Source: Sphingomonas ginsenosidivorax (lineage in GTDB: Bacteria; Pseudomonadota; Alphaproteobacteria; Sphingomonadales; Sphingomonadaceae). Taken from it: a stretch of DNA of 64,000 nucleotides. The DNA lies in NCBI RefSeq assembly GCF_007995065.1, contig NZ_VOQR01000001.1:3538501-3602500 (forward strand), written 5' to 3'. The notes beneath the pieces were generated by a model. That model saw only the letters and a program-made list of their open reading frames with translations. It was not told where the DNA came from and searched no databases. Made by a program: the position numbers and the translations under genes. The first letter of the stretch is position 1. Each line of letters starts with the position of its first letter. Below, one piece after another: positions 33,977 through 43,180 of this stretch.

Positions 33977-34683
33977 GCGGCCTCGGCGCGCTCGTGCAGC
34001 GCGGCTTCGTCGGAGATCGTGATCGCCCGGCCGCCCGGCAGCGCGATCACGCCGGCGATCCGGAGCCGGGTCATCTGGCGGCTGACCGTCTCGATCGTCA
34101 GCCCCAGCACATCGGCGATCTGCCCGCGTGTCAGTGGTAAGTCAAAGGTCAGCGGGCCGTCCGGCGTCGCACGGCATCCGGTGGCGGCCGCGCGCGTCGC
34201 CATGTCGATCAGGAACCCGGCGATCTTCTCCTGCGCGGAGGTGCGCGCGAGCGACAGGATGCGCGTGCGGGCGACGCCGAGCGCGGCCAGCGTACGCTGG
34301 AGCAGCAGCCGTTCCATCCGCGCATGATCCCCGAGCACGCGCTCGAACGCGTAGCGCGGAAAGATGCACAGCTCGGCATCGGTCAGCGCGGTGATCGTGA
34401 ACCCGGCCTGGCCTGCATAGGGCTGGCCGACGAAATCGGCGGGGTAGAGCAGCCCGACGATCTGTTCGCGACCATCGGGTGTCGCGGCGACCAGCTTCAG
34501 CACGCCCGCCAGCAGGTTCGCGCAGATGATGCTCTCGTCGCCCGCCCAGATCAGCGTCTGGCCGCGTGCGATCTTCCGGCGGCGGCCGATCGTATTCAGC
34601 GCTGTCAGCTCGACGTCGCTGAGGCTGCTGCAAAGTGCCTGGTCGCGGACCGCACAATCCGCACAGATGTCGTGGTGGGCCAT
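33973..34683 (-). CDS. FNR-type oxygen-sensing transcriptional regulator
   Basis: A 236-residue CRP/FNR family protein. Cys7, Cys10 and Cys18 (CADCAVRDQALC) plus Cys106 (AELCIFPR) reproduce the four ligands of the oxygen-labile [4Fe-4S] cluster of FNR. The C-terminal helix-turn-helix reads LTRGQIADVLGLTIETVSRQM, whose E..SR recognition pattern predicts TTGAT-N4-ATCAA-like sites, and four such sites lie nearby. It is the last gene behind cydABX (55 bp from cydX). Family labels FnrL, FixK-like or Anr would all be reasonable. Confidence 0.92.
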   Translation of the reverse strand: MAHHDICADCAVRDQALCSSLSDVELTALNTIGRRRKIARGQTLIWAGDESIICANLLAGVLKLVAATPDGREQIVGLLYPADFVGQPYAGQAGFTITALTDAELCIFPRYAFERVLGDHARMERLLLQRTLAALGVARTRILSLARTSAQEKIAGFLIDMATRAAATGCRATPDGPLTFDLPLTRGQIADVLGLTIETVSRQMTRLRIAGVIALPGGRAITISDEAALHERAEAA

Positions 34684-34738
34684 CAATCCGGTATACGCCG
34701 ACGGCCCCGAATATCCGCGTGATTTCTTTACGCGTCCG

Positions 34739-34861
34739 TTACGAAACCACGGATGCGTCCGCATCGTCCTCGATCGGGAGGTGGAATTCGTGCCAGATGC
34801 CGTTGAGGATGCCGAATCCGACTGCCAGTCCGAGGCCGAGGACCCAAGTGAAATACCACAT
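34739..34861 (-). CDS. cydX: Cytochrome bd oxidase small subunit CydX
   Basis: A 40-residue single-helix protein starting MWYFTWVLGLGLAVGFGILN, then IWHEFHLPIEDDAD. The MWYFxWxLG start is the CydX/CbdX signature. CydX is needed to stabilise the haems of cytochrome bd oxidase. It lies 25 bp after cydB and 55 bp before the fnr-type gene on the same strand, which is the standard cydABX order. Easily missed because of its size. Confidence 0.92.
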   Translation of the reverse strand: MWYFTWVLGLGLAVGFGILNGIWHEFHLPIEDDADASVVS

Positions 34862-34886
34862 GATCAGATGTCCTGTTTAAGCGGGA

Positions 34887-36026
34887 TCAGTAGAAATCGG
34901 GGTTGGTCGCGACGTCCTGCGTCGTCACCCGTCCGAACATGACCGTGTAGGCCCAGCTGGTGTAGGCGAGCACGATCGGCAGAAGCACTATGGTGACGAC
35001 CAGCATGATGCCGAGCGTCTTTGCGCTCGACGACGCGTTCCAGACGGTGAGGCTGGAATGCGGGTCGATGCTCGACGGCAGGATGAACGGGAACATCGAC
35101 AGCCCGACGGTCGCGATGATGCCGAGCGCGGCGACCGAGGACCCCGCGAACGCGGCGACCTCCGATCCGCGACGGATGCCGAACAGCGCGAGCGCGGCGC
35201 CGACGAACCCGAGCACGGGGGCGATCATCATCCAGGGGTGGAGGCCGTAATTGGCGAGCCACCCGCCGTGCGCGATCTCGCTGGTGGTGCGAAGCGGATT
35301 GGACGCGCCCGCGGGATCGATCGCGCCGACGATGCGGTAGCCGATCTCACCATAGGCGACGAAGCCCCAGCCGATCGCGAACAGCGCGAGCGTGGCGAGC
35401 CCGGCGACCGTGCCGAAGGCGCGCGCGCGGTCATGGACCGGGCCGCGTTCGACCTTGATCGCCAGCCAGGCGCTGCCGTGCAGCACCAGCATGGCCACCG
35501 ACAACAGCCCGCACAGCAAGGTGAACGGCGTGAACAGCCCGAGGAAGTTACCGTCGAAGACCGTGCGCAGGTCGCTGTCGAGGCGGAAGGGCGCGCCCGA
35601 CAGGACGTTGCCGACCGCGACGCCGAACACCAGAGCCGGCACGAACCCGCCGACGAACAGCGCCCAGTCCCAGCGCGACCGCCAGGCGGGGTCGGGCCGC
35701 TTCGACCGGTATTTGAACCCGACCGGGCGCAGGATCAGCGCCGCGAGAACCAGGAACATCGCGAGGTAGAAACCCGAGAAGCTGATCGCATAGACGAACG
35801 GCCATGCCGCGAAGATCGCGCCGCCGGCGAGGATGAACCAGACTTGGTTGCCTTCCCAGGTCGGCCCGATCGCATTGATCACCATCCGTCGCTCGCTATC
35901 GGTGCGCCCGACGAACGGGAGCAGAGCCGCGACGCCGAGATCGAAGCCGTCGGTCAGCGCGAACCCGATCAGCAGGATCCCCATCAGCGCCCACCAGATC
36001 AGACGCAGCGTTTCATAATCGAACAT
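34887..36026 (-). CDS. cydB: Cytochrome bd ubiquinol oxidase subunit II
   Basis: A 379-residue membrane protein with about eight helices. CydB landmarks: MFDYETLRLIWWALMGILLIGFALTDGFDLG at the start, WEGNQVWFILAGGAIFAAWP, and near the end SSIDPHSSLTVWNASSS. Partner of CydA in the oxygen-reducing, high-affinity quinol oxidase. The ATG at 36026 is preferred over an ATG 6 bp upstream because AGGAG then lies 8 bp away. It follows cydA by 14 bp. Confidence 0.96.
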   Translation of the reverse strand: MFDYETLRLIWWALMGILLIGFALTDGFDLGVAALLPFVGRTDSERRMVINAIGPTWEGNQVWFILAGGAIFAAWPFVYAISFSGFYLAMFLVLAALILRPVGFKYRSKRPDPAWRSRWDWALFVGGFVPALVFGVAVGNVLSGAPFRLDSDLRTVFDGNFLGLFTPFTLLCGLLSVAMLVLHGSAWLAIKVERGPVHDRARAFGTVAGLATLALFAIGWGFVAYGEIGYRIVGAIDPAGASNPLRTTSEIAHGGWLANYGLHPWMMIAPVLGFVGAALALFGIRRGSEVAAFAGSSVAALGIIATVGLSMFPFILPSSIDPHSSLTVWNASSSAKTLGIMLVVTIVLLPIVLAYTSWAYTVMFGRVTTQDVATNPDFY

Positions 36027-36040
36027 CGTCATGTCTCCTG

Positions 36041-37627
36041 TCAGGCGACCAAGGGGAGCGGTGGGGTGGCTGTCGCGAGGCGGGCGGCCGCTGGGCCGGG
36101 CAGATCCTCGTCATGCTCGTACGGTCCCTTGCGGATCGTCGCGAGGATCAGCCGGACCTCGATCACCGCGAGCGTGCCGTAGATCGCAGTGAAGCCGAAG
36201 ATCGTCGTCCACAGCACGCCGCGGGTCAGCGACGAGGCGGCGAGGAAGGTCGGCAGCACGCCCTCGATCGCCCAGGGCTGGCGGCCGATCTCGGCGAGCA
36301 TCCAGCCGAGCTCGATCGCGATCCAGGGCAGCGGGATCGCGATGACGGCAAGCTTCAGGAACCAGCGCGTCTTGGTATGCAGGCGCAGCGAGGTCAGCAC
36401 GAACGCGGCGCCGAACAGTGCGATCATGAAGAAGCCGATGAACGCCATGATCCGGAAGCTCCAGAACATCAGCGGGACGTTCGGCACCACGTCCCACGCG
36501 GTCGTAGCGATCAGCTGCGGGGATGCCATTCTCGGATCGGCGACGTGTCGCTTGAGCAGCAGCGCATAGCCGAGGTCGCGTTTATGCGCCTCGAACCGCG
36601 CGCGCTGCGCGACGTTCGTCCGGTCGACCTTGAGACGCTCGACCGCGTCATAGGCGATGACGCCCGAGGTAATCCGCTCCTGCGCCTTGAGCACGAGTTC
36701 GGACATCCCCGTTACCTCCTTGTCGAGGCTGCGCGTCGCGATCAGGCCGAGGACCCAGGGAATCTGCACCTCGTACCGCGTCTCGCGCGCGGCGACGTCG
36801 GGCAGGCCGAACAGCGTCAGGCCGGCGGGGGCGGGGGCGGTGTGCCAGGCGGCCTCGATCGCGGCGAGCTTCATCTTCTGGTTGTCGGTGAGCGCATAGC
36901 CGCTCTCGTCGCCGAGTACGACGACCGACAGCGATCCGGCGAGCCCGAAGGCGGCGGCGACGGTCATCGACCGGCGTGCGACCGCGATATACCGGCCCTT
37001 TAGCAACCAGAAGGCGGAGATGCCGAGCACCACGACCGAGGCGCACACATAGCCGGCGCTGACGGTGTGGACGAATTTGGCTTGCGCGATCGGGTTGAAA
37101 ATGACCGCGCCGAAATCGCTGACCTCCATCCGCATCGTGTCGGTGTTGAATTCCGCGCCGGTCGGGTTCTGCATCCAGCCGTTCGCGACCAGGATCCACA
37201 GCGCCGACAAATTGGTGCCGAGCGCGACCATGACCGTCGTGAACAGATGGCCACGCTTCGACAGCTTCTCCCAGCCGAACACCATCAGCCCGACGAACGT
37301 CGCCTCGAGGAAGAACGCCATCAGCCCCTCGATCGCGAGCGGTGCGCCGAAGATGTCGCCGACATAATGCGAGAAATACGACCAGTTGGTGCCGAACTGG
37401 AATTCCATCGTCAGCCCGGTGGCGACGCCCAGTACGAAGTTGATCGCGAAGATCCGTCCCCAGAACCGCGTGACGACGCGCCAGATCGGTCGGTCCGTCA
37501 TGACGTATACGGCTTCCATGATGACCAGCATCATCGACAAACCGAGCGTCAGCGGCACGAACAGGAAATGGTACAGCGCGGTCAGCGCGAATTGCAGCCG
37601 CGACAGATCGATGACCCCAAGGTCCAT
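36041..37627 (-). CDS. cydA: Cytochrome bd ubiquinol oxidase subunit I
   Basis: A 528-residue haem-binding subunit of cytochrome bd. Haem ligands and neighbours are visible: LTALYHFLFVPLTLG (first conserved His), FQFGTNWSYFSHYVGDIFG, MQNPTGAEFN, and the quinol-site motif GRQPWAIEG near the end. The Q-loop region holds KVDRTNVAQRARFEAHKRDLGYALLLKRHV, of the long type. The start at 37627 has GGGGAG 7 bp upstream. It heads cydABX-fnr, and an FNR-like box centred 79.5 bp upstream places a class II promoter start near 37665. Confidence 0.97.
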   Translation of the reverse strand: MDLGVIDLSRLQFALTALYHFLFVPLTLGLSMMLVIMEAVYVMTDRPIWRVVTRFWGRIFAINFVLGVATGLTMEFQFGTNWSYFSHYVGDIFGAPLAIEGLMAFFLEATFVGLMVFGWEKLSKRGHLFTTVMVALGTNLSALWILVANGWMQNPTGAEFNTDTMRMEVSDFGAVIFNPIAQAKFVHTVSAGYVCASVVVLGISAFWLLKGRYIAVARRSMTVAAAFGLAGSLSVVVLGDESGYALTDNQKMKLAAIEAAWHTAPAPAGLTLFGLPDVAARETRYEVQIPWVLGLIATRSLDKEVTGMSELVLKAQERITSGVIAYDAVERLKVDRTNVAQRARFEAHKRDLGYALLLKRHVADPRMASPQLIATTAWDVVPNVPLMFWSFRIMAFIGFFMIALFGAAFVLTSLRLHTKTRWFLKLAVIAIPLPWIAIELGWMLAEIGRQPWAIEGVLPTFLAASSLTRGVLWTTIFGFTAIYGTLAVIEVRLILATIRKGPYEHDEDLPGPAAARLATATPPLPLVA

Positions 37628-37699
37628 GATGATGCTCCCCACATGGCCGTCGACCGGCCCTGTCCGGACCCCGACTAGGCGGGGGTGGCGGTGCGGACA

Positions 37700-37713
37700 T
37701 TGACCGTGGTCAA
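37700..37713. promoter_or_regulatory. FNR-like box in the cydA-cydD divergent promoter
   Basis: TTGAC-CGTG-GTCAA is a perfect inverted repeat with 5-bp arms. Towards cydA, TAG of the sequence TAGTCG begins at 37677, exactly 29.5 bp from the box centre, the position of a -10 element in class II activation. Towards cydD the box centre is 42.5 bp before the ATG, leaving almost no leader. Confidence 0.75.
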
Positions 37714-37748
37714 AGACGCGCACGGGTGCGCCGTCGATGGCGAGGGGC

Positions 37749-39410
37749 ATGAGCAGCATCACCAAAGACCGCGCGCGCGCCTCGCGAACCTATCTGAGCG
37801 GGGTCGTCGCGGACGGCGGCGGGGTGCGGCTGTCGACGAGCCTGTTGCTGCTCGACAGCGTTGCAGCGATCGGGTTCTCGGGCGGCCTTGCGGGCGGCGT
37901 GGTCGCCGTGCCCACGGGGATTGCGGCGGCGCTGCCTTGGGCGGTGCTGGCAGGCGTCTCGGCGGTCGCGCGCGGCGCGTGCGCGATGCTCGCCGTGCGC
38001 ATCGGCGCGGATGGCGCATACCACGCGAAGACGCGGCTGCGGCGGCGGATCGTCGATGCGGCGCTGCACCGCACGCCCGGATCGGAGGCAACTACCGGCG
38101 TTCTGATGAGCGCGGCGGTGGACGAGGTCGATGCGATCGACGGCTATGTCGCGCGCTTCCTGCCGGCGCGGATGGCGGCGTCGATCGCGCCGTTGCTCGT
38201 GCTCAGCGCGACCGCGGTCGCGAGCCCGATCGCAGCGGCGATCCTGGTGGCGACGTTCTTTCCCTTCCTGGCAGCGATGATCCTGGCGGGCGGGGCCGCG
38301 GCGGACGCGTCGCGCCGCCAGTTCGTCGCGATGGCACGGCTGTCGGGGCTGTTTGCGGACCGGATCGGCGCGTTACCGCTCGTGCTGGCGTTCCGTGCCG
38401 AGGTACGCGAGGCGGCGACGCTGGGCGCTGCGTCAGAGGATCTCGCGCGGCGGACGATGCGCGTGCTGCGCGTCGCGTTCCTGTCGTCGGGCGCACTCGA
38501 GTTCTTCGCTGCGCTGTCGGTCGCCCTGGTCGCTGTCTATGCCGGGTTCAACCTGTTGCACCTGCTGCCGTTTCCGGTGCCCGAGACGCTCGATCTAGGC
38601 CGCGCGTTCTTCGTCCTGGCGCTCGCGCCCGAATTCTATGCGCCAATGCGGCGGTTGGCGGCGGCGTATCACGACCGGCAGGCGGCGGAGACCGCGGCGG
38701 AGCGGCTGGCCGGGGTCGAGCTCGCCAAGGCCGCGCCGATACCGGTGGTGCCAGTCTGGTCCGACGCGGCGCCAGCGATCCGCTTCGACTCGGTCGCGGT
38801 CCATTATGACGGGCAGGAGCACCCGGCGGTGTCGGGCGTCTCGTTCGACGTCGCGCCCGGTACGATTCTCGCGCTGGTGGGCCCGTCGGGAAGCGGCAAG
38901 AGCAGCCTGCTGCACCTGCTTCTAGGCCTTGCGCCGTTGTCGGAGGGGCGCGTGTCGATCGACGATCAATCGCTCGCCGACATCGGCAGCATCGCGCCGA
39001 TCGCGGCGTGGATGGGGCAGTCGCCGCTGATCTTCGCCGGAACGATCGGCACGAACATCGCGCTCGCCGATCCGTCTGCGTCGCCCGAGCGCGTCGCCGA
39101 GGTCGCGCGGATCGCCGGACTTTCGCCGATGCTGCTCGCGCGCGGCGGACTGGGGGCGACCATAGACGCGCGCGGCAGCGGACTGTCGGGGGGCGAACGG
39201 CGGCGGATCGCGCTGGCGCGGGCACTGTTGAAGCCGGCATCCATCCTGTTGCTCGACGAGCCGACCGCGCATCTCGATGCGGAGTCCGAGGCGCGGCTGA
39301 TCGTGTCGATCGCGCGGGCCTGTACCGGGCGCACCACGATCATCGCAACGCACAGCAAGGCGTTGGCCGCGATCGCGGATGTCGTCGTCGATCTGGGAGA
39401 GCGAGCATGA
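37749..39410 (+). CDS. cydD: Thiol exporter ABC subunit CydD
   Basis: A 553-residue half-transporter: six-helix membrane domain (residues about 15-300) and ABC domain with Walker [10 protein letters not shown], signature [16 protein letters not shown] and Walker [13 protein letters not shown]. With CydC it exports cysteine and glutathione and is required to assemble cytochrome bd. The ATG at 37749 follows GAGGGG at short distance; an ATG 12 bp upstream is possible. Divergent from cydA with a shared FNR-like box. Overlaps cydC by 4 bp (ATGA). Confidence 0.92.
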   Translation: MSSITKDRARASRTYLSGVVADGGGVRLSTSLLLLDSVAAIGFSGGLAGGVVAVPTGIAAALPWAVLAGVSAVARGACAMLAVRIGADGAYHAKTRLRRRIVDAALHRTPGSEATTGVLMSAAVDEVDAIDGYVARFLPARMAASIAPLLVLSATAVASPIAAAILVATFFPFLAAMILAGGAAADASRRQFVAMARLSGLFADRIGALPLVLAFRAEVREAATLGAASEDLARRTMRVLRVAFLSSGALEFFAALSVALVAVYAGFNLLHLLPFPVPETLDLGRAFFVLALAPEFYAPMRRLAAAYHDRQAAETAAERLAGVELAKAAPIPVVPVWSDAAPAIRFDSVAVHYDGQEHPAVSGVSFDVAPGTILALVGPSGSGKSSLLHLLLGLAPLSEGRVSIDDQSLADIGSIAPIAAWMGQSPLIFAGTIGTNIALADPSASPERVAEVARIAGLSPMLLARGGLGATIDARGSGLSGGERRRIALARALLKPASILLLDEPTAHLDAESEARLIVSIARACTGRTTIIATHSKALAAIADVVVDLGERA

Positions 39411-41065
39411 CGGCGTTCGACCGGCTGATCGCGGGCGAGCGACGGCGGCAACGGCGCGGGCTGTGGCGCGCGAGCGGCTATGCGGCGGTCGTCGCGGTGG
39501 CGTCCGTGCTGCTGCTGGGGCTGTCCGGCTGGTTCATCACGGCGGCCGCAGCGGCGGGACTGGCGGGAACGATCGCGGCGCAGGGGTTCAACTACATGCT
39601 GCCAAGCGCGGGGATCCGCCTGCTCGCGATCCTGCGGACCGCGGGGCGCTATGGCGAGCGGGTCGCAGCGCATGACGCGGCGTTCGGCGCGCTCGCGCGG
39701 ATCCGGCCGGCGTTGTTCCTGGGTCTCGCGCGCGGCCCGGCGCATCAGGCGCTGGCGCTGACGCAGGGGGACGCGACGGCGCGGATTGTTCAGGATGTAG
39801 CGATCGTTGAGGCGCAGTTCGTCCGGTTCTCGGCGGTGCCGGGGATGGTCGCGGCGCTGGCGAGCGGGCTGCTGCTCTGTGCGCTCGGCGGATGGGCACT
39901 CGCGCTGGCGCTCGTCCTGTGCCTGGCGGCGTTGCTGGGCGTCGCGATGCTGCTCGCGCGATATCTCGAAGCACCGGGGCGCGCGGTGCAGCGCGCGAGC
40001 GGGGGGCTCAAGGAGGCCTTCGCCAGTGTCGCCGATGCCGCCGCGGACCTGCGCTGCTACGGGATCGAGCGGCAGGCCATGGCGGCGGTCGATCTGTGCA
40101 GCCTGACGCTCGCCGACGCGCAGCGCGCGCAGGCCGGGGTCGTGGGGTGGTTCGATTTCGCCCAGGCCGTCGCGCTGGGTGTGGCGGGGGTCGCGGCGCT
40201 GCTGCTTGCAGCCCCTGCACGCGCACCGATCGCGGCGCTGTGCGCGTTGGCAGCGGTGATGACGATCGACGGCGCAGGCCCGGTGTTGCGCAGCCTGGCG
40301 CAGCGCAGCGCCGTGCGCGAGGCGACCGCGCGGCTCGACGAGCTGCTGCCGGGCGGTGTGGCGGAGGACCTCGTCACGCCGTGCGGTGCCGCGCGGTCGA
40401 TCGATCTGCTCGGCACGCATCTGCCCGCGGGTGCCCGCGTCGCGCTGGTCGGCGCATCGGGAACGGGCAAGACCACCCTCGTCGAAAGCCTGCTCGGCCT
40501 GCGCGACGCAAGACCGGACGCTGCGTTCATCGATGGCACGGACATTGTCGACCTTCCGCTCGCCGTCCGCCGGGCGACGTTCGGCTGGGCACCGCAGGAT
40601 GCCGCGCTGATGGCCGGCACGATCCGCGAGACGCTGGCGCTCGGCGATCCGGCGGCGGACGATGTGGCGATGTGGGCGGTGCTCGGCGAGGTCGCGCTGG
40701 CCGAAACGATCGCGGCGCTGCCTAGCGGGCTCGACAGCTGGATCGGCGAACACGGCGTGCGGCTGTCGGGGGGAGAGCGACGGCGACTGGCGCTGGCCCG
40801 CGCCTATCTGGTGCCCGCACCGTGGCTGTTGCTCGACGAGCCGACCGAGGGGCTCGACGCGGCGACCGAGCGGTGCGTCGCCGATCGCCTGTCCGCCCGG
40901 CTGGGGCGGACCGGGCAGGGGCTGATCCTGGTCAGCCACCGCCCGGCGATGGTCGCGCTGTGCGACCGGCGGATCGCTGTCGCGCCGGTCGTCACCCCAG
41001 TCGTCGACGCGGATGTTACAGGCGAAGGCCGAGCCCGACGCCGAACACCAGCGGATCGAGGCTGA
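39407..41065 (+). CDS. cydC: Thiol exporter ABC subunit CydC
   Basis: A 552-residue ABC half-transporter, partner of CydD. The membrane part starts [34 protein letters not shown], the GLSGWFITA pattern being typical of CydC. The ABC part has [23 protein letters not shown] and [11 protein letters not shown]. The C-terminal end ([12 protein letters not shown]) is encoded over the last 50 bp of the converging ompW gene, so the two genes overlap tail-to-tail. The ATG overlaps the cydD stop. Confidence 0.92.
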   Translation: MTAFDRLIAGERRRQRRGLWRASGYAAVVAVASVLLLGLSGWFITAAAAAGLAGTIAAQGFNYMLPSAGIRLLAILRTAGRYGERVAAHDAAFGALARIRPALFLGLARGPAHQALALTQGDATARIVQDVAIVEAQFVRFSAVPGMVAALASGLLLCALGGWALALALVLCLAALLGVAMLLARYLEAPGRAVQRASGGLKEAFASVADAAADLRCYGIERQAMAAVDLCSLTLADAQRAQAGVVGWFDFAQAVALGVAGVAALLLAAPARAPIAALCALAAVMTIDGAGPVLRSLAQRSAVREATARLDELLPGGVAEDLVTPCGAARSIDLLGTHLPAGARVALVGASGTGKTTLVESLLGLRDARPDAAFIDGTDIVDLPLAVRRATFGWAPQDAALMAGTIRETLALGDPAADDVAMWAVLGEVALAETIAALPSGLDSWIGEHGVRLSGGERRRLALARAYLVPAPWLLLDEPTEGLDAATERCVADRLSARLGRTGQGLILVSHRPAMVALCDRRIAVAPVVTPVVDADVTGEGRARRRTPADRG

Positions 41066-41714
41066 TCGCGACGCGCTGCGTCCCGGCGGCCGTGGTCCGC
41101 AGGCGCGCGGTGGTATCGATATCGATATATTTGACGTCGAGGTTCAGGAAGACCTTCGGGGTAATGTCGACGTCGACACCGACCTGAGCCGCCCAGCCGA
41201 AGCTGTCCTTCATGTGCACGCCGGTCCGTCCGACCGCGGTGACCAGGCCGTCCGCGGCCTTTTCGTTCCAGAAGATCGTGTAGTTCAGCCCGGCACCGAC
41301 ATAGGGGCGGACCTTGCCCGTCGGGTTCAGATGATATTGCGCAGTCAGCGTCGGCGGCAGGACCCAGGTCGAAGCGAGCTTGCCGATCTTGCCCGTCGTG
41401 CCGGTGCGGCCGTCGGCGTGGTGCTTGGTGGTGGCGGCGATCAGTTCGAAGCCGATGTGATCGGTCGCCATGTAGGTGACGTCGATCTCGGGCATGACGC
41501 TGTCGTTCACGCGGACACGCTCGCCGGGGAAGGCGGGCAGGATGCTGCCCGACGTCTCGTTCGGCGCGACCAGGATGGTGCGCACGCGCAGCAGCACGTC
41601 GCCGGCGGCGATGCCCTGGCGCGGGGTGGCGTCGGTCTGGGCGAGCGCGGGAGCGGCGAACGTCATCCCCGCACAGGCGGCTCCGACGGCGAGGGTCTTG
41701 ATCGACAATGTCAT
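41016..41714 (-). CDS. ompW: OmpW family outer-membrane protein
   Basis: A 232-residue eight-strand beta-barrel of the OmpW family. Signal peptide MTLSIKTLAVGAACAGMTFA with cleavage after PALA; barrel landmarks include AGDVLLRVRTILVAPNE, PPTLTAQYHLNP, VRPYVGAGLNYTIFW and GWAAQVGVDVDITPKVFLNLDVKY. OmpW is FNR-regulated in enteric bacteria and permits small hydrophobic passage. Here two FNR-like boxes lie upstream. The start has AGGAG 7 bp upstream. Its 3' end overlaps cydC by 50 bp. Confidence 0.92.
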   Translation of the reverse strand: MTLSIKTLAVGAACAGMTFAAPALAQTDATPRQGIAAGDVLLRVRTILVAPNETSGSILPAFPGERVRVNDSVMPEIDVTYMATDHIGFELIAATTKHHADGRTGTTGKIGKLASTWVLPPTLTAQYHLNPTGKVRPYVGAGLNYTIFWNEKAADGLVTAVGRTGVHMKDSFGWAAQVGVDVDITPKVFLNLDVKYIDIDTTARLRTTAAGTQRVAISLDPLVFGVGLGLRL

Positions 41715-41770
41715 GGTCCGGCTCCTGAAATCCAACGCCGCCGGGCTAGGCGCGGGGCGCGGCGCGGGCG

Positions 41771-41784
41771 TTGACCGCGGACAA
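41771..41784 (-). promoter_or_regulatory. FNR-like box facing ompW
   Basis: TTGAC-CGCG-GACAA, one arm imperfect. Towards ompW a TAG (of TAGCCC) begins at 41748, again exactly 29.5 bp from the box centre, as at cydA. A class II start would be near 41736, giving a 22-nt leader that includes the AGGAG site. Confidence 0.6.
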
Positions 41785-41792
41785 GGATCGCG

Positions 41793-41806
41793 TTGATCGC
41801 GGTCAA
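41793..41806 (+). promoter_or_regulatory. FNR-like box facing hemN
   Basis: TTGAT-CGCG-GTCAA, one base from the FNR consensus. Its centre is 42.5 bp before the hemN ATG, the same spacing as the cydD box to its ATG. It is 22 bp centre-to-centre from the ompW-facing box, about two helical turns. Confidence 0.7.
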
Positions 41807-41841
41807 AGACGTCGCGTGCGGCACCGGCCACGTCGCGGGGC

Positions 41842-43158
41842 ATGTGGACCTATCATCCGGACCTGCTCGCGGTGCCCGTGCCGCGCTATACCAGCTATCC
41901 GACCGCCGCGGCGTTCGACGACAGGGTCGGTCACGCGGACATGCAGGCCGGGCTGGCTGGCATCGCGGCGGACGACACCGTCTCGCTCTATGTCCATATC
42001 CCCTATTGCCGGCAGATCTGCTGGTATTGCGGGTGCAACACCGGCGCCGCCAATCGCAGCGCCCGGCTGGACGCGTATCTGGAGCGGCTCGAACAGGAGA
42101 TCGCGCGCGTCGCCGACCGGGTCGGGCATGCGCGGGTCGGTCGGATCGCGTTCGGCGGCGGCAGTCCGAACGCGGTTGCGCCGGCGCAGTTCGCGCGGCT
42201 GGTGGATCTCGTCACGACGCGCTTCCGCTGCGACGATCCGGTCCTGTCGGTCGAGATCGATCCGCGCGGGTTCACCGCGGAATGGGCGGCGATGCTCGCG
42301 GCGCACCGCGTGTCGCGCGTCAGCCTGGGCGTGCAGACGCTCGACCCGGCGATCCAGGCGGCAATCGGGCGCGTCCAGCCGGCAGACGAGATCCGGCGCG
42401 TGATGGATCTGCTCCGCCGCGCCGATATCGGGTCGATCAACTTCGACCTGATGTACGGCCTGCCGGGCCAGTCCGAGGCCGCGCTCGAAGCGACACTGGT
42501 CGACAGCCTGGCAATGGCGCCCGACCGGTTCGCGGTGTTCGGCTATGCGCATGTCCCCGCCATGATCCCGCGCCAGCGCCGGATCGACGCGAGCGCGCTG
42601 CCGGATGCACGGGCGCGCTTCGCCCAGGCTGCGCTGGCACACGCGACGCTGACCGCGGGCGGCCATGTAGCGATCGGCTTCGACCATTTCGCGGTGCCGG
42701 GCGATGCGCTCGCGCTGGCCAGCGCGAACGGTACGCTGCGCCGCAATTTCCAGGGGTTCACCGAAGACCAGGCGACCACGCTGATCGGCCTGGGGGTCAG
42801 CGCGATCAGCGAATTCCCCGATCGCCTGCTGCAGAACGCGAAGAACACCGGCCGTTATCATCTCCTGATCGCAGCGGGCCGGTTCGCCACCGTTCGTGGA
42901 CTCCGCCGGACCGCCGAGGATCGTGTGAGGGCGCGCGCGATCGAGAAGATCCTGACGCGCGGGACGGCCGACCTGTCGGGCGTCGCGGACCTGGCCGGGG
43001 TGCGCGATCGCCTGACGCCGTTCGAACGCCGGCAGCTGGTCCGATGGGAGGGGGCGACATTATGGGTGTTGGTCGAAGCGCGTCCTTATGCCCGATCGAT
43101 CGCGGCCGCCGTCGACCAATATCAGAGTGCCGCGCGGCAGTTCAGCACCGCGGTATAG
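41842..43158 (+). CDS. hemN: Oxygen-independent coproporphyrinogen III dehydrogenase HemN
   Basis: A 438-residue radical-SAM enzyme that converts coproporphyrinogen III to protoporphyrinogen IX without oxygen, feeding haem synthesis under low oxygen. The [4Fe-4S] motif is HIPYCRQICWYCGC with Cys56, Cys60 and Cys63 (CX3CX2C) plus the extra Cys65 typical of true HemN. Other landmarks: GGGSPNAV, INFDLMYGLPGQ, and YQNGFTED-like QGFTEDQATT. It is placed with cytochrome bd genes and behind an FNR-like box, matching a microaerobic role. Confidence 0.95.
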   Translation: MWTYHPDLLAVPVPRYTSYPTAAAFDDRVGHADMQAGLAGIAADDTVSLYVHIPYCRQICWYCGCNTGAANRSARLDAYLERLEQEIARVADRVGHARVGRIAFGGGSPNAVAPAQFARLVDLVTTRFRCDDPVLSVEIDPRGFTAEWAAMLAAHRVSRVSLGVQTLDPAIQAAIGRVQPADEIRRVMDLLRRADIGSINFDLMYGLPGQSEAALEATLVDSLAMAPDRFAVFGYAHVPAMIPRQRRIDASALPDARARFAQAALAHATLTAGGHVAIGFDHFAVPGDALALASANGTLRRNFQGFTEDQATTLIGLGVSAISEFPDRLLQNAKNTGRYHLLIAAGRFATVRGLRRTAEDRVRARAIEKILTRGTADLSGVADLAGVRDRLTPFERRQLVRWEGATLWVLVEARPYARSIAAAVDQYQSAARQFSTAV

Positions 43159-43180
43159 GCCGTTCCGGCTCGGTCGACCG

